From NCBI RefSeq assembly GCF_028475105.1, contig NZ_CP116936.1:5827501-5891500 (forward strand): a stretch of 64,000 bases of DNA. Direction: 5' to 3'. The translations under genes and the position numbers were made by a program. Below the pieces are notes generated by a model. That model ran no database searches. It worked only from the letters and a program-made list of their open reading frames with translations, and had not been told where the DNA came from. Of the stretch, positions 19,445 through 28,948 are shown piece by piece. Position 1 is the stretch's first letter. Each line of letters opens with the position of its first letter. Source of the stretch: Micromonospora sp. LH3U1. Lineage in GTDB: Bacteria; Actinomycetota; Actinomycetes; Mycobacteriales; Micromonosporaceae.

Positions 19445-20047
19445 TCAGGCCGCCGGCACCGGCTCTCCGCGCTGACGGGCGACGTGTTCGACCAGAGAGA
19501 TCAACACCATCTTTCCCGACTGCCGGTCCCGGGCGTCGCAGAGCACCATCGGCACGTCCGGGTCCAGGTCGAGCGCCCGGCGTACGGTCTCCAGGTTGAA
19601 ACGGCGGGAGTCTTCGAAGCAGTTCACGCCCACCACGAACGGGATACCACGCTGCTCGAAGTAGTCGATGGAGGGGAAGCAGTCGGCCAACCGACGGGTG
19701 TCGGCGAGCACCACCGCTCCGAGTGCGCCGAAGGCCAACTCGTCCCAGAGGAACCAGAACCGATCCTGACCCGGGGTGCCGAACAGGTAGACCTGAAGGT
19801 CGTCGTTGATGGTGATCCGGCCGAAGTCCATCGCCACCGTGGTGGTCGACTTTCCCTCCACCCCGGAGATGTCGTCGGTGCCGATCCCGGCACCGGTCAA
19901 CACCTCCTCGGTCTGCAGCGGACGGACCTCGCTCAGGGCGCTCACCAACGTCGTCTTGCCTGCCCCGAACCCTCCCGCGATGAGGATCTTCAGTGCCAGC
20001 GGGATGGTGGTGCTGGTGCCCGCATGGTCATAGCGCACGGAGTCCAC
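19445..20047 (-). CDS. Conservon GTP-binding protein (CvnD type)
   Basis: This is a 200-residue small GTPase-like protein, last gene of the four-gene conservon. The P-loop is GGFGAGKTTLVSAL, with a switch region FGTPGQDRFWFLWDEL in place of the usual DTAGQ. GTG 20047 starts the conserved family N-terminus (VDSVRYDHAGTSTTIPLALK) and overlaps the end of the DUF742 gene by 20 bases. In Streptomyces these proteins form a membrane-associated complex with the sensor kinase, roadblock and DUF742 proteins, comparable to a eukaryotic G-protein switch. Confidence 0.93.
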   Translation of the reverse strand: MDSVRYDHAGTSTTIPLALKILIAGGFGAGKTTLVSALSEVRPLQTEEVLTGAGIGTDDISGVEGKSTTTVAMDFGRITINDDLQVYLFGTPGQDRFWFLWDELAFGALGAVVLADTRRLADCFPSIDYFEQRGIPFVVGVNCFEDSRRFNLETVRRALDLDPDVPMVLCDARDRQSGKMVLISLVEHVARQRGEPVPAA

Positions 20048-20417
20048 TGACCACCGCCTTGAGGATGTCGTCGTCGGGAAGGATGCTGGCGGCCGGCGGC
20101 TCGTGCACCGCGACCAGGCCCTCAGCCAGGAGATCGCCGAGCAGTACCCGCACGACACCGACCGCGAGGTCCAGCTCGGCTGCCAACTCGGCCACCGACA
20201 CCGGACGGCGGGCCAACGCGACCAGCCGTCGATGCTCCGGGAGCAGGTGCGGATGGCTCTTCGCGTCGACGTCCGACCCGGCCAGCACGAACGCGACCAG
20301 GTTGAAAGCGTCGACGGCGGAGCGTACCCGGCCTCCGGTGAGGGTGTACGGCCGCACTACCGGGCCGGCGTCGCCGTCCAGCCACTCGTGCTGCGGCCCG
20401 GGCGGCTCAGCCCGCAT
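20028..20417 (-). CDS. DUF742 protein (CvnC type)
   Basis: This is a 129-residue conservon component with the family features VVRPYTLTGGR near the N-terminus, a winged-helix-like centre and the C-terminal ILPDDDILKAVVSGLRAL. ATG 20417 overlaps the roadblock stop by 11 bases and the gene runs 20 bases into the GTPase gene, so the operon is tightly coupled in translation. The DUF742 protein is thought to bridge the kinase and GTPase; its biochemistry is not known. Confidence 0.93.
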   Translation of the reverse strand: MRAEPPGPQHEWLDGDAGPVVRPYTLTGGRVRSAVDAFNLVAFVLAGSDVDAKSHPHLLPEHRRLVALARRPVSVAELAAELDLAVGVVRVLLGDLLAEGLVAVHEPPAASILPDDDILKAVVSGLRAL

Positions 20418-20829
20418 CACCGGCTCCCGTCGATGATCGGGCCGGCGCGGCGAGGCTCTCCCCCACCCGGATGACCAGCATCGCCATCTCGTACGCGACC
20501 AGGCCGATGTCCGCGTCGGCATCGCTCACCACCGCCAGGCAGGCACCCTGCCCGGCGGTGGTGACGAAGAGGTACGCCGACTCCATCTCCACCACCGTCT
20601 GCCGGATCGGTCCGCCGTCCACGTGCCGGCTCGCGCCCCGGGCCAGGCTGGAGAAGCCGGCAGCGAGCGCACAGAGGTGCTCCGCGTCGGAGCGCTCCTG
20701 CTCGGCCGAGCAGCCGAGCAGCAGCCCGTCAGCGGAGAGCACCACCGCCTCCCGGGCGGCCGGGACCCGTTGCACCAGCTCGTCGAGCAACCAGTCGAGG
20801 CCGGCGCTCTGCTTCGTCGAATGCCGCAC
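20407..20829 (-). CDS. Roadblock/LC7 domain protein (CvnB type)
   Basis: This is a 140-residue protein with a single roadblock/LC7 fold (LDWLLDELVQRVPAAREAVVLSADGLLL at the start). Roadblock proteins of this type act as partners or GTPase-activating factors for MglA-like GTPases. It begins 12 bases after the sensor kinase stop and overlaps the DUF742 gene. It is cytoplasmic, with no membrane segment. Confidence 0.94.
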   Translation of the reverse strand: MRHSTKQSAGLDWLLDELVQRVPAAREAVVLSADGLLLGCSAEQERSDAEHLCALAAGFSSLARGASRHVDGGPIRQTVVEMESAYLFVTTAGQGACLAVVSDADADIGLVAYEMAMLVIRVGESLAAPARSSTGAGDAG

Positions 20830-20841
20830 TAGGCGTCCCTC

Positions 20842-23211
20842 TCAGTCGCGGTCGGGGATTTCGGGGGTCGTCGCCGGGTTGGTAGGGGCCGCCGGGCCGG
20901 TTGGCGCCGCCGGTGCTGCTGGTGCCCCCGTAGCCGCCGGAGCCGCCGGCATGATGACGGTGGCGCGTCCGCGAGCCGTGCCGGCCTGCAGAGCAGCCAT
21001 CACCCGACGCACCTCCTCGGGAGATCGAGGTGTCGGGGTGTCGGTAACTGTCGACCGGGGCTGGGCTGCTGGGGTCTGACGTCGCACCCGGCGGGGCAGG
21101 CCGTCCAGCTCGTCGGCCGTCTCGTCGGAGGACGCCGCATCAGCGAGCTCCACGACCGGCGACGTGTCCGAGGTCGGTGCCTCGGTGGACGGGGCGGGCG
21201 GGGCTGCGGCGGACGGGGTCGTGGGCCGCCGGGTGCGGGGCACGGCACCCCGGCGAGCCGTCCGAGCCAGCCGCCGGCCCGGGTCGGCCGACACGGCACC
21301 CAACGTGGCAGGGTCGGGGCCGGCCGGCGGCTCGGTCGTGACCAGGTCGGTAGGGACCAGCACCACGGCGGTCACCCCACCCTCCCCGGAGGAGCGCAAC
21401 CGGACCCGTACGCCGTGCCGGGCCGCGAGCCGTGCCACCACGAACAGCCCGAGTCGGGCGCTCTGCGCCGGGTCGAACTCGGGCGAGCTGGCCAGCCGGG
21501 TGTTGGCGGTCTCCAGCGCCGCGGCGGACATGCCCAGCCCCTGGTCGGTGATCTCCAGGGCGTACCCGTTGGCCACCTGTTCCCCGGCGACGGCGACCCG
21601 GGTGTCCGGCGGGGAGAAGGCGGTGGCGTTCTCGACCAGTTCGGCGAGCAGGTGGATGATGTCGCCGACTGCCCGGCCCAGCACGCCGGCCGGCTGCACG
21701 GCGGGAATGTCCACCCGGTCGTACGCCTCGACCTCGGAGATCGCGCCGCGGACCAGGTCGACCATCGCGACCGGGTTTCGCCAACCGCGGCCGGGCGCGG
21801 AGCCGGCGAGGATGACCAGGTCCTCGGCGTGCCGGCGGAGCCGGGTTGCCAGGTGGTCGACCTGGAACAGCTCGGCCAGCTCGTCCGGGTCCTCGGCGCG
21901 CCGCTCCATCCGGTCCAGCAGGTGCAGCTGACGGTGCACCAGGCTCTGGCTCCGGCGGGCGATGTTGAGGAAGACCTCGTTGAGCCCGCGACGCAGGGTG
22001 ACTTCGTCCACCGCGGCCTGGACGGCGGTGCGCTGCACCTCGGTGAAGGCCCGCCCGACCTCACCGATTTCGTCGTTGCCGTACTCCAGCGGCGGCGCCT
22101 CCCGGGCGACGTCGACCTGCTCGCCCCGACGCAGCCGGGTCACCACGTCCGGCAGGCGGTGCTCGGCCAGCTCGATCGCGGCGGTGCGGACGCCGCTGAG
22201 CCGCTGCACCAGGGTCCGACCGACCCGCAGCGCCACCAGCACCGAGACCACCACGGCGACGAGCCCGAGCACGCCGGCTGCGCCGAGCCGCACCAGGATG
22301 CGGACCGCCATCGGCACCGAGCGGTCGGTGAGACCGTCGGCCTCGGCCAGCTCGAAGTCGCGCAACTGCTGTTGCACCGCGTCGTGGCTGGCCTGCCAGG
22401 CCGTCGCGTCGACCGAAGGCCGACCGGACCGGTTGGGCGCGACCAGCGCATCCTGCATCGTGCGCAGCCGGGTGAACGCCTCGCCCTCGGTCAACCGTTG
22501 GTAGGCGACCCGGCTGGTTTCGGGCAGGTCGGCCACGGCGCTGTCGGTAAGCCACCGTTGGTTGCCGATGGCCTGCACGAGCTGGATGTGCTCCCCCTCG
22601 GCGAACCGTCCGGCGGCCAGTGCTCCCGCCAGCAGCGCGTCGCTCTGGCCGAGGAGCTCCCGGGAGCGACCCAACGCGGTGAGTGCCAGTGCCTGCCGGT
22701 TGAGGTCCGGGTCGCTCAGGGTCGCCATGCCGGCGAACGCCTGGAAGGCCGAGGCGACCATGCCGCTGTACAGGCCGAGCGCACCGGCCCGGTCCATCTT
22801 GCGGTCGTCGATGAAGTCCCGGCCGGCCGGCAGCGCCGCCAGGGCGGTGACCAGTTGGTCGACCCGGGCCTCCAGCAGGTCGTCCGCGGCGTCGCGCAGA
22901 GCCTCCCCGTCGACCCGGCGGCGTAGCTCGGCGACCGCCCGGTCGGTGCGCTCGCGCTGCTCGACCAGGGCGGGCAGCTCGGTGGTGCCGGCGAGCTGCA
23001 CCATCGAGAGTCGGCGTTCCCGTTGCAACTCGGTGACCACGGTCTCGCCGGGGCGACCCAGGTCGTACAGCAGGGTGCGGGCGGAGAGCAGATTCAGGGC
23101 GGGACCGAAGGTCAGCGTGGTCGCGAAGATCCACAGTGCCAGGAGCGCGGTCACCGGCGCGACGACCAACGCGGTCAGCTTCGAGCGGATCGGCCAGTCG
23201 CGGGTTCTCAT
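20842..23211 (-). CDS. Sensor histidine kinase of conservon type (CvnA, nitrate/nitrite-sensing domain)
   Basis: This is a ~789-residue membrane protein. Residues 1-35 hold a basic tail and the first membrane segment. An extracellular helical region typical of nitrate/nitrite sensor domains spans ~40-300. A second membrane segment is near 310-335, followed by a HAMP-like region. The C-terminal half carries a HATPase domain (ELVENATAFSPPDTRV as N-box and ITDQGLGMS as G1 box), then a long proline/threonine-rich tail. No typical phosphorylatable-histidine box stands out, as in other conservons. ATG 23211 follows GAGGTCTG. It heads the operon. Confidence 0.92.
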   Translation of the reverse strand: MRTRDWPIRSKLTALVVAPVTALLALWIFATTLTFGPALNLLSARTLLYDLGRPGETVVTELQRERRLSMVQLAGTTELPALVEQRERTDRAVAELRRRVDGEALRDAADDLLEARVDQLVTALAALPAGRDFIDDRKMDRAGALGLYSGMVASAFQAFAGMATLSDPDLNRQALALTALGRSRELLGQSDALLAGALAAGRFAEGEHIQLVQAIGNQRWLTDSAVADLPETSRVAYQRLTEGEAFTRLRTMQDALVAPNRSGRPSVDATAWQASHDAVQQQLRDFELAEADGLTDRSVPMAVRILVRLGAAGVLGLVAVVVSVLVALRVGRTLVQRLSGVRTAAIELAEHRLPDVVTRLRRGEQVDVAREAPPLEYGNDEIGEVGRAFTEVQRTAVQAAVDEVTLRRGLNEVFLNIARRSQSLVHRQLHLLDRMERRAEDPDELAELFQVDHLATRLRRHAEDLVILAGSAPGRGWRNPVAMVDLVRGAISEVEAYDRVDIPAVQPAGVLGRAVGDIIHLLAELVENATAFSPPDTRVAVAGEQVANGYALEITDQGLGMSAAALETANTRLASSPEFDPAQSARLGLFVVARLAARHGVRVRLRSSGEGGVTAVVLVPTDLVTTEPPAGPDPATLGAVSADPGRRLARTARRGAVPRTRRPTTPSAAAPPAPSTEAPTSDTSPVVELADAASSDETADELDGLPRRVRRQTPAAQPRSTVTDTPTPRSPEEVRRVMAALQAGTARGRATVIMPAAPAATGAPAAPAAPTGPAAPTNPATTPEIPDRD

Positions 23212-23402
23212 CAGACCTCGCCCGTACAGGGGTGGCAGGAGGGGTGCCGGCACCGCCGGGCAACGCGCCCGGCCGGCTGTGTGCCCGGCCGTGACGCCGG
23301 GCACCGGCGCGAGCGCCTTGGGCAGGATACGTAATCGAGGGCCGTTGCACTACCGCCTGTCGCGCCGACATCGACGCTCCGGGAGCCGCTCCGGGGCAAC
23401 GG

Positions 23403-23436
23403 CGAACGCCCCGCCGGCGGACCGGCGGGGCGTTCG
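23403..23436. terminator. Hairpin terminator after catalase
   Basis: A perfect 15-bp inverted repeat (CGAACGCCCCGCCGG, loop CGGA, complement) lies 17 bases past the catalase stop codon and upstream of the conservon operon. Confidence 0.82.
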
Positions 23437-23453
23437 TCGTGCTGCGGGACGGA

Positions 23454-24941
23454 TCAGGCGTTGTCGGCGATGCCGAGCCCTTCGGCGACCCGCCGGCCGT
23501 AGGCGTCGTCGCACTGGCTGAAGTGCCAGACCATCTTCTCCTGGATGTGCTTGTCGCACTGACCCAACAGGTTGATCATGTTTTTCACCAGGTCGTCGCG
23601 CTCCCACTGCGGCATGGTGCGGAAGCGCTCACCGGCCTGGGCGTAGTTGTTCTGCCGCTCGATCGGCGCCCGCATGACCTGGCCCGAGACGAACGGGCGG
23701 TACTCCCGGTACGACTCGTCGGCCTGTTGGAGACCGGCCACGGACGACGGCTCGAAGTTGATGTGCGGGTTACCGCCCCGGTTGTCCACCCCGTACGACA
23801 TCTGGCCGCCGTCCTGGTTGGTGTTCACCTGGACGTCCTCGCGCGGAGCGTTGATCGGCAGCTGGAGGTAGTTCGGGCCGACCCGGTAGCGCTGGGCGTC
23901 CGAGTAGGAGAACGTCCGCCCGACCAGCATCTTGTCGTCGGAGAAGTCGAGGCCGTCGACCAGCACGCCGGTGCCGAACGCGATCTGCTCGTTCTCGTTG
24001 TGGAAGTTGCTGACGTTGCGGTTGAGCGTCATCATCCCGACCGGGCGCAGCGGGAACGCGTCCTCCGGCCAGGTCTTGGTGTCGTCCAGCGGGTCGAAGT
24101 CCAGCTCCGGGTGCTCGTCGTCGCTCATGATCTGGACGTTGAGCTCCCACTGCGGGCACTCGCCGCGCTCGATCGCCTCGTAGAGGTCCTTGGAGGCGTG
24201 GCCCAGCTCGCCCGCCTGGATGGCGGCGGCCTGCTCCTCGGTCAGCGACTCGATGCCCTGCTGCGACTTCCAGTGGTACTTGACCAGCACGCCCTCGTCG
24301 GCGGCGTTGACCATGCGGTACGTGTTCACGCCGAAGCCGTCCTGCGTCCGGTAGTTGGCCGGGATACCGCGTGGGCTGAACAGCCAGGTCAGCATGTGCA
24401 TCGACTCGGGGGTGTTGGCCATGAAGTCGAAGATCCGGTTCGGCTCCTGACGGAAGGTCACCGGGTCCGGCTTCAGCGAGTGGATGACATCGGGGAACTT
24501 GATCGCGTCCCGGATGAAGAAGACCGGGAGGTTGTTGCCGACCAGGTCCCAGTTGCCGTCCTCGGTGCGGAACTTCACGGCGAAGCCACGCGGGTCGCGG
24601 GTGGCTTCGGAGGAGTCCCGGCCGCCGATGACGGTGGAGAACCGGAGGCTCACCGGGGTCTTCGTGCCCCTGGTCTGGAACAGCTTGGCCCGGGTGTACG
24701 TCGCGGCCGGCTCATCGCCGATGGCCCCGTACGCCTCGAACTCGCCGTGCGCGACGAAACCGCGCGCGTGCACCACCCGCTCCGGGATCCGCTCCCGGTC
24801 GAAGTGGCTGATCTTCTCGAGGAAGTGGTAGTTCTCCAGCGTCGCGGGGCCGCGCGAGCCGACCGTCCGCTGCTGCTGGTTGTTGTGCACGGGGTGACCC
24901 TGCCGGGTGGTGAGGATCGGCTTGCTGGTCTGTGGGTGCAT
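23454..24941 (-). CDS. katA: Monofunctional heme catalase
   Basis: This cytoplasmic enzyme breaks down hydrogen peroxide. The ~495-residue protein is a small-subunit clade 3 type catalase by length. The active-site region is present: catalytic His in [14 protein letters not shown], Asn in [15 protein letters not shown], and the heme-ligand tyrosine in a segment matching R-x-F-x-Y ([16 protein letters not shown]). ATG 24941 is used; TTG 24953 adds four residues. It stands alone, with its own terminator; a TTGACT at 24971-24976 (minus strand) may be the -35 element. Confidence 0.96.
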   Translation of the reverse strand: MHPQTSKPILTTRQGHPVHNNQQQRTVGSRGPATLENYHFLEKISHFDRERIPERVVHARGFVAHGEFEAYGAIGDEPAATYTRAKLFQTRGTKTPVSLRFSTVIGGRDSSEATRDPRGFAVKFRTEDGNWDLVGNNLPVFFIRDAIKFPDVIHSLKPDPVTFRQEPNRIFDFMANTPESMHMLTWLFSPRGIPANYRTQDGFGVNTYRMVNAADEGVLVKYHWKSQQGIESLTEEQAAAIQAGELGHASKDLYEAIERGECPQWELNVQIMSDDEHPELDFDPLDDTKTWPEDAFPLRPVGMMTLNRNVSNFHNENEQIAFGTGVLVDGLDFSDDKMLVGRTFSYSDAQRYRVGPNYLQLPINAPREDVQVNTNQDGGQMSYGVDNRGGNPHINFEPSSVAGLQQADESYREYRPFVSGQVMRAPIERQNNYAQAGERFRTMPQWERDDLVKNMINLLGQCDKHIQEKMVWHFSQCDDAYGRRVAEGLGIADNA

Positions 24942-25130
24942 CACCCCACCCAAGCGCGTTTTCTGGAACGAGTCAAGTTTTAGCCGTGCCCCGGGCTGTG
25001 GCCCTCGTCATCACCCCCGCACGAAACCACGTCTGCCGACCCCGGAACGCGAATCGGGCGAGGAAAGTCCCCCGGATCGGGATTGGCGATCAGTGCGCGG
25101 AGGGAATACCAGGTGACGAAGGAGGAGCCC

Positions 25131-25724
25131 ATGTCGCCCACGCAGGTAATCGTCATAGTGCTCGTCGTGCTGGTGATCGTCGCGGTGCTGGCCCTGGCCG
25201 CCCGCGCGCTCAGCCGCCGCCGCGCGCTGCGCAACCGGTTCGGGCCGGAGTACGACCGGGTGGTGGCGGAGCAGGACAGCCGGTCCGCCGCGGAGCGCGA
25301 ACTGCGCGACCGGGAACGCCGGCACGCCGAGCTCACGCTCACCCCACTCAGCCCGGAGTCCCGGGCCCGCTACAGCGCCGCCTGGGAGGAACTCCAGGTC
25401 CGCTTCATCGACTCGCCCGGCGAGACCGTGGGCGACGCGGACGAACTGGTCACCCGGCTCATCGAGGAGCAGGGTTACCCGACCGGGGACTTCTCCGACC
25501 AGATCGCCCACCTCTCCGTCGAGCACGCCCGCACGCTGACCAACTACCGGGACGCGCACGAGATCCACCTGCGCAACTCCCGGGGCGAGGCCAGCACCGA
25601 GGAGCTACGGCAGGCGGTCGTGCACTACCGGGCGCTCTTCGCCGACCTGCTCGGCGAGGAGCCGGTCGGTCACCATACGCCCGAACAGCGCCACCACCCG
25701 GACCACGACGCCACGAGCCGCTGA
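25131..25724 (+). CDS. Small membrane-anchored protein of unknown function
   Basis: This ~197-residue protein has one N-terminal membrane segment (residues ~4-24, TQVIVIVLVVLVIVAVLALAA), a basic stretch, and a cytoplasmic domain rich in charged residues. The ATG follows a perfect GAAGGAGGAG, which fixes the start. The segment AAWEELQVRFIDSPGETVGDADELV resembles a segment of the next gene, 12 bases downstream. The two are thus related domains made from one operon. The function is unknown; similar proteins occur across actinomycetes. Confidence 0.82.
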   Translation: MSPTQVIVIVLVVLVIVAVLALAARALSRRRALRNRFGPEYDRVVAEQDSRSAAERELRDRERRHAELTLTPLSPESRARYSAAWEELQVRFIDSPGETVGDADELVTRLIEEQGYPTGDFSDQIAHLSVEHARTLTNYRDAHEIHLRNSRGEASTEELRQAVVHYRALFADLLGEEPVGHHTPEQRHHPDHDATSR

Positions 25725-25736
25725 GGAGGCCCATCA

Positions 25737-26720
25737 ATGCGCCAGGAAGAGCAGCAGGTGAGCAACGACCACCCGGAGGCCGTCCGGTCCGCGCCCGTCC
25801 CGGTACCGCCGTCAGGCGACCGGGCCGGCCGCTCGGACGTACCCGAGGACGCCCTCGACGAGCGGGGCACCTTCGACGACCAGACCGACGGCCCCGAGCG
25901 GACGAACCGCACCGAACCGGATGCCATGCACGACACGGCTGACGACGAGCGGGCCGACGACTCCGATCCGCGCCACCCGCGGGACGACCGGTCCACCGAC
26001 GAGGGCGGTTTCAACGAGCCGGGGCCACTGCCGACGGTGTTCGGCGCCACCACGGTGGCCGACGCGGTAGCCGCCTCCGCGCTGGCCAGCCCCAACCCGC
26101 AGGACCAGCCGGACCCCCGGGCCGAGCGGACGGCCCAGCCGGACGACGGTGTCGACGGCGGCGAGCGGGTGGGTCTGCGGGCCGACCCCACGGCCGAGTT
26201 GCACCGCCGCGACACGGACGTCGATGCCGACGGCCACGTCGATGACGACGACCACGTCGATGACGACGACCACGTCGATGACGACGACCACGTCGATGAC
26301 GACGACCACGTCGATACGGTTGGCTACGGCAGCGCGACACCGGACATGGTCGATCCGGACGCGGACGGCGAGCCGGTCACCACCGCCGGCACGGCAACCT
26401 CGCTGGAGTCGGCCGGGACGTCCCGAGACGCCGGGTCGACCGTCGCGGCGGAGCCGGCCACCCTCCTGGACGCGGACACCGCGCAGGGATTCCAGGACCG
26501 TTGGCGGGACGTGCAGCTGCGTTTCGTGGACGATCCGCAAGCCGCAGCCGGCGAGGCACAGTCGCTGGTGGAAGAGGCGATCCAGGCGCTCGCCTCGGCC
26601 CTGGCCGCGCAGAAGAACACGCTGGGCGGATGGCAGGACACCGGCTCGGCGGACACCGAGGAACTGCGGATGGCGGTACGCCGCTACCGGGACTTCCTGG
26701 ACCGCGTACTGGGTCGCTGA
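25737..26720 (+). CDS. Acidic repeat protein sharing a C-terminal domain with its upstream neighbour
   Basis: This 327-residue protein has no membrane segment. The first ~230 residues are very acidic and low in complexity, and include 4.5 copies of the hexapeptide HVDDDD, encoded by an 18-bp tandem repeat at 26235-26315. The C-terminal ~90 residues (FQDRWRDVQLRFVDDPQAAA onward, ending YRDFLDRVLGR) look like a folded helical domain related to the upstream membrane protein. Probably the two bind each other or a common partner. No known function. Confidence 0.72.
   Translation: MRQEEQQVSNDHPEAVRSAPVPVPPSGDRAGRSDVPEDALDERGTFDDQTDGPERTNRTEPDAMHDTADDERADDSDPRHPRDDRSTDEGGFNEPGPLPTVFGATTVADAVAASALASPNPQDQPDPRAERTAQPDDGVDGGERVGLRADPTAELHRRDTDVDADGHVDDDDHVDDDDHVDDDDHVDDDDHVDTVGYGSATPDMVDPDADGEPVTTAGTATSLESAGTSRDAGSTVAAEPATLLDADTAQGFQDRWRDVQLRFVDDPQAAAGEAQSLVEEAIQALASALAAQKNTLGGWQDTGSADTEELRMAVRRYRDFLDRVLGR
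26235..26315 (+). repeat. 18-bp coding tandem repeat, 4.5 copies
   Basis: The unit CACGTCGATGACGACGAC is repeated four times without change and followed by half a unit. It encodes HVDDDD repeats. Perfect identity suggests recent expansion by slippage, so copy number may vary between strains. Confidence 0.95.
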
Positions 26721-26732
26721 GCGACGCACCCG

Positions 26733-26764
26733 AAGACGCCCCGGCCAGTCGGCCGGGGCGTCTT
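26733..26764 (+). terminator. Hairpin terminator after the acidic repeat gene
   Basis: A perfect 14-bp inverted repeat (AAGACGCCCCGGCC, loop AGTC, complement) begins 12 bases after the stop codon. Confidence 0.85.
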
Positions 26765-26879
26765 GGTGTCGGTGATCGGTGGTGTCTGACCGATTCGACA
26801 ACCGGGAGTGAAACCGTGCGTACGGGGTAATACGGCGCGCGCGTTCCACCACGGGTCAGCGGGACGAAGGGTGACGGGG

Positions 26880-28541
26880 ATGGACGATGGTGGCGGTCTT
26901 CGCCTGAACATGAACGGCCTGGACTACCTCATCCTGGGTCTGTACTTCGTCACCGTCCTCGGGGTCGGCTTCGCCGCGCGTCGGGCGATCCGGACCAGCG
27001 TCGACTTCTTCCTCTCCGGCCGTTCCCTGCCGGCCTGGGTGACCGGTCTCGCCTTCGTCTCAGCGAACCTGGGCGCGTTGGAGATCATCGGGATGGCCGC
27101 GAACGGGGCCCAGTACGGTGCCATGACGCTGCACTACTACTGGATCGGCGCGGTCCCGGCGATGGTCTTCCTGGGCATCGTGATGATGCCCTTCTACTAC
27201 GGGTCGAAGGTCCGCAGCGTGCCGGAGTACCTGCGGCTGCGCTTCAACCGCCCCACCCACCTGTTCAACGCGCTCAGCTTCGCCGTCGCCCAGGTGCTGA
27301 TCGCCGGGGTGAACCTCTACGCGCTGGCCCTGGTCATGCAGGCACTGCTCGGCTGGCCGCTCTGGACGGCGGTCGTGGTCGGCGCGGCGATCGTGCTGGC
27401 GTACATCACCATCGGTGGTCTGTCCGGGGCGATCTACAACGAGGTGCTCCAGTTCTTCGTCATCCTGGCCGGTCTCATCCCGGTCACCGTGATCGGCCTG
27501 GTCAAGGTCGGCGGAGTGAACGGCCTGATGGACGCGGTGCGCGACTCCAAGCTCGGTGAGGCCGGGCTGCACACGTGGCAGGACACCGCGAGCACCGCAA
27601 ACCCCCTCGGCGCGCAGTGGATCGGCATCGTCTTCGGCCTCGGCTTCGTACTCTCGTTCGGCTACTGGACGACGAACTTCGCCGAGGTGCAGCGCGCCCT
27701 CTCGGCGAAGAACATGAGCGCCGCCCGGCGTACGCCGATCATCGCCGCGTACCCGAAGCTGTTCATCCCCCTGGTCACGGTGATCCCCGGCCTGGTGGCC
27801 CTCGTCACCGTGAAGGGTCTCGGCGCGGAGAGCGGCGACCTGCAATACAACAACGCGATCCCGCTGCTGATGCGCGACCTGCTCCCCAACGGTGTGCTCG
27901 GGGTGGCGGTCACCGGCCTGCTCGCCTCGTTCATGGCCGGCATGGCAGCCAACGTGAGCGGCTTCAACGCCGTCTTCACCTACGACATCTGGCAGGCGTA
28001 CATCCGTCCCGGCCGGTCGGACGAGTACTACCTCCGGATCGGCCGGTGGGCGACGGTCGCCGCCGTGGTGGTCGGGATCGGCACCGCGTTCATCGCGGCC
28101 GGGTTCAGCAACATCATGAACTACATCCAGGCGCTCTTCTCGCTGTTCAACGCGCCGCTGTTCGCCACGTTCATCATCGGCATGTTCTGGAAGCGGATGA
28201 GCGCCCTGGCCGGCTTCTGGTCGTTGCTGTTGGGCACCCTGGCGTCGCTGGTGACGTATCTGCTCTACAAGGGCGGGGTGATCGGCTTCAACTCCGACCT
28301 GGAGGAGAGCTTCTGGGGCGCCGGCATCGCGTTCGTCACGGTGGCGATCGTCGCCGTGATCCTCACTCCGCTCACCGCGCCCAAGCGCGACGAGGAGCTG
28401 CGCGGGCTGGTGTACGGGATGGGCGGCGTCGACGTGAAGGGCGACGTGCTCGCTGGGGACGCCGTCTGGTACCGGTCCCCCGTGCTGCTCGGTGTGATCG
28501 CGGTCGTGCTGGCCGCCCTCTTCTACATCCCGGTCTTCTAG
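26880..28541 (+). CDS. Sodium:solute symporter family protein
   Basis: This is a membrane transporter of ~553 residues with about 13-14 hydrophobic segments. It opens GLDYLILGLYFVTVLGVGFAA, followed by DFFLSGRSLPAWVTGL, the N-terminal signature of SSS (SGLT-like) symporters. Later GYWTTNFAEVQRALSAKN and GMAANVSGFNAVFTYDIW are also typical. ATG 26880 follows GGGG at proper distance. The solute could be a sugar or organic acid; the sequence does not decide. The small membrane protein 15 bases downstream is probably its operon partner. Confidence 0.9.
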   Translation: MDDGGGLRLNMNGLDYLILGLYFVTVLGVGFAARRAIRTSVDFFLSGRSLPAWVTGLAFVSANLGALEIIGMAANGAQYGAMTLHYYWIGAVPAMVFLGIVMMPFYYGSKVRSVPEYLRLRFNRPTHLFNALSFAVAQVLIAGVNLYALALVMQALLGWPLWTAVVVGAAIVLAYITIGGLSGAIYNEVLQFFVILAGLIPVTVIGLVKVGGVNGLMDAVRDSKLGEAGLHTWQDTASTANPLGAQWIGIVFGLGFVLSFGYWTTNFAEVQRALSAKNMSAARRTPIIAAYPKLFIPLVTVIPGLVALVTVKGLGAESGDLQYNNAIPLLMRDLLPNGVLGVAVTGLLASFMAGMAANVSGFNAVFTYDIWQAYIRPGRSDEYYLRIGRWATVAAVVVGIGTAFIAAGFSNIMNYIQALFSLFNAPLFATFIIGMFWKRMSALAGFWSLLLGTLASLVTYLLYKGGVIGFNSDLEESFWGAGIAFVTVAIVAVILTPLTAPKRDEELRGLVYGMGGVDVKGDVLAGDAVWYRSPVLLGVIAVVLAALFYIPVF

Positions 28542-28556
28542 GAAAGGGGTCGGCAG

Positions 28557-28865
28557 ATGGACAACCACAGCCAGCCGGCACAGGATCCGCTGATCGACGA
28601 GGCGCAGGCGGAGCAGCGGCGGTCCGCCGCGGCCCGGCTGTTCGACATCCGCCGGGTGATCGGCGGGCTCTTCGTCGCGTACGGGATCATCGTGACCTTG
28701 ATCGGCGTCTTCGACAGCCGGGCTGAGATCGACAAGGCCGAGGGTGTACGGATCAACCTGTGGGCGGGGTTGGCGATGCTCGTCTTCGGCCTGCTCATGC
28801 TGCTCTGGCAGTGGCTGCGCCCGGCGGAACCGCCGGCCCCCAACGAGCAGCAGCCCGGCACCTGA
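28557..28865 (+). CDS. Small two-helix membrane protein
   Basis: This 102-residue protein has two membrane segments (residues ~37-53 around GGLFVAYGIIVTLIGVF and ~67-87 around LWAGLAMLVFGLLMLLWQWL) with both ends probably cytoplasmic. It starts 15 bases after the symporter stop with GAAAGGGG upstream and so is likely co-expressed with it. Similar small proteins accompany SSS symporters in actinomycetes, perhaps as accessory subunits. No function is known. Confidence 0.85.
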   Translation: MDNHSQPAQDPLIDEAQAEQRRSAAARLFDIRRVIGGLFVAYGIIVTLIGVFDSRAEIDKAEGVRINLWAGLAMLVFGLLMLLWQWLRPAEPPAPNEQQPGT

Positions 28866-28948
28866 GGGCCGGTCCGTGCGGCATGAGCGCGGCACCAGGG
28901 GGTACGCGAGGGAAATCAGGCACCGTGTCGGACCCAGGAGGCAGCACC

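Noticed and set aside
26235-26315. Regulatory repeat or CRISPR-like repeat
   Set aside because: It keeps the reading frame and encodes HVDDDD units inside a supported gene.
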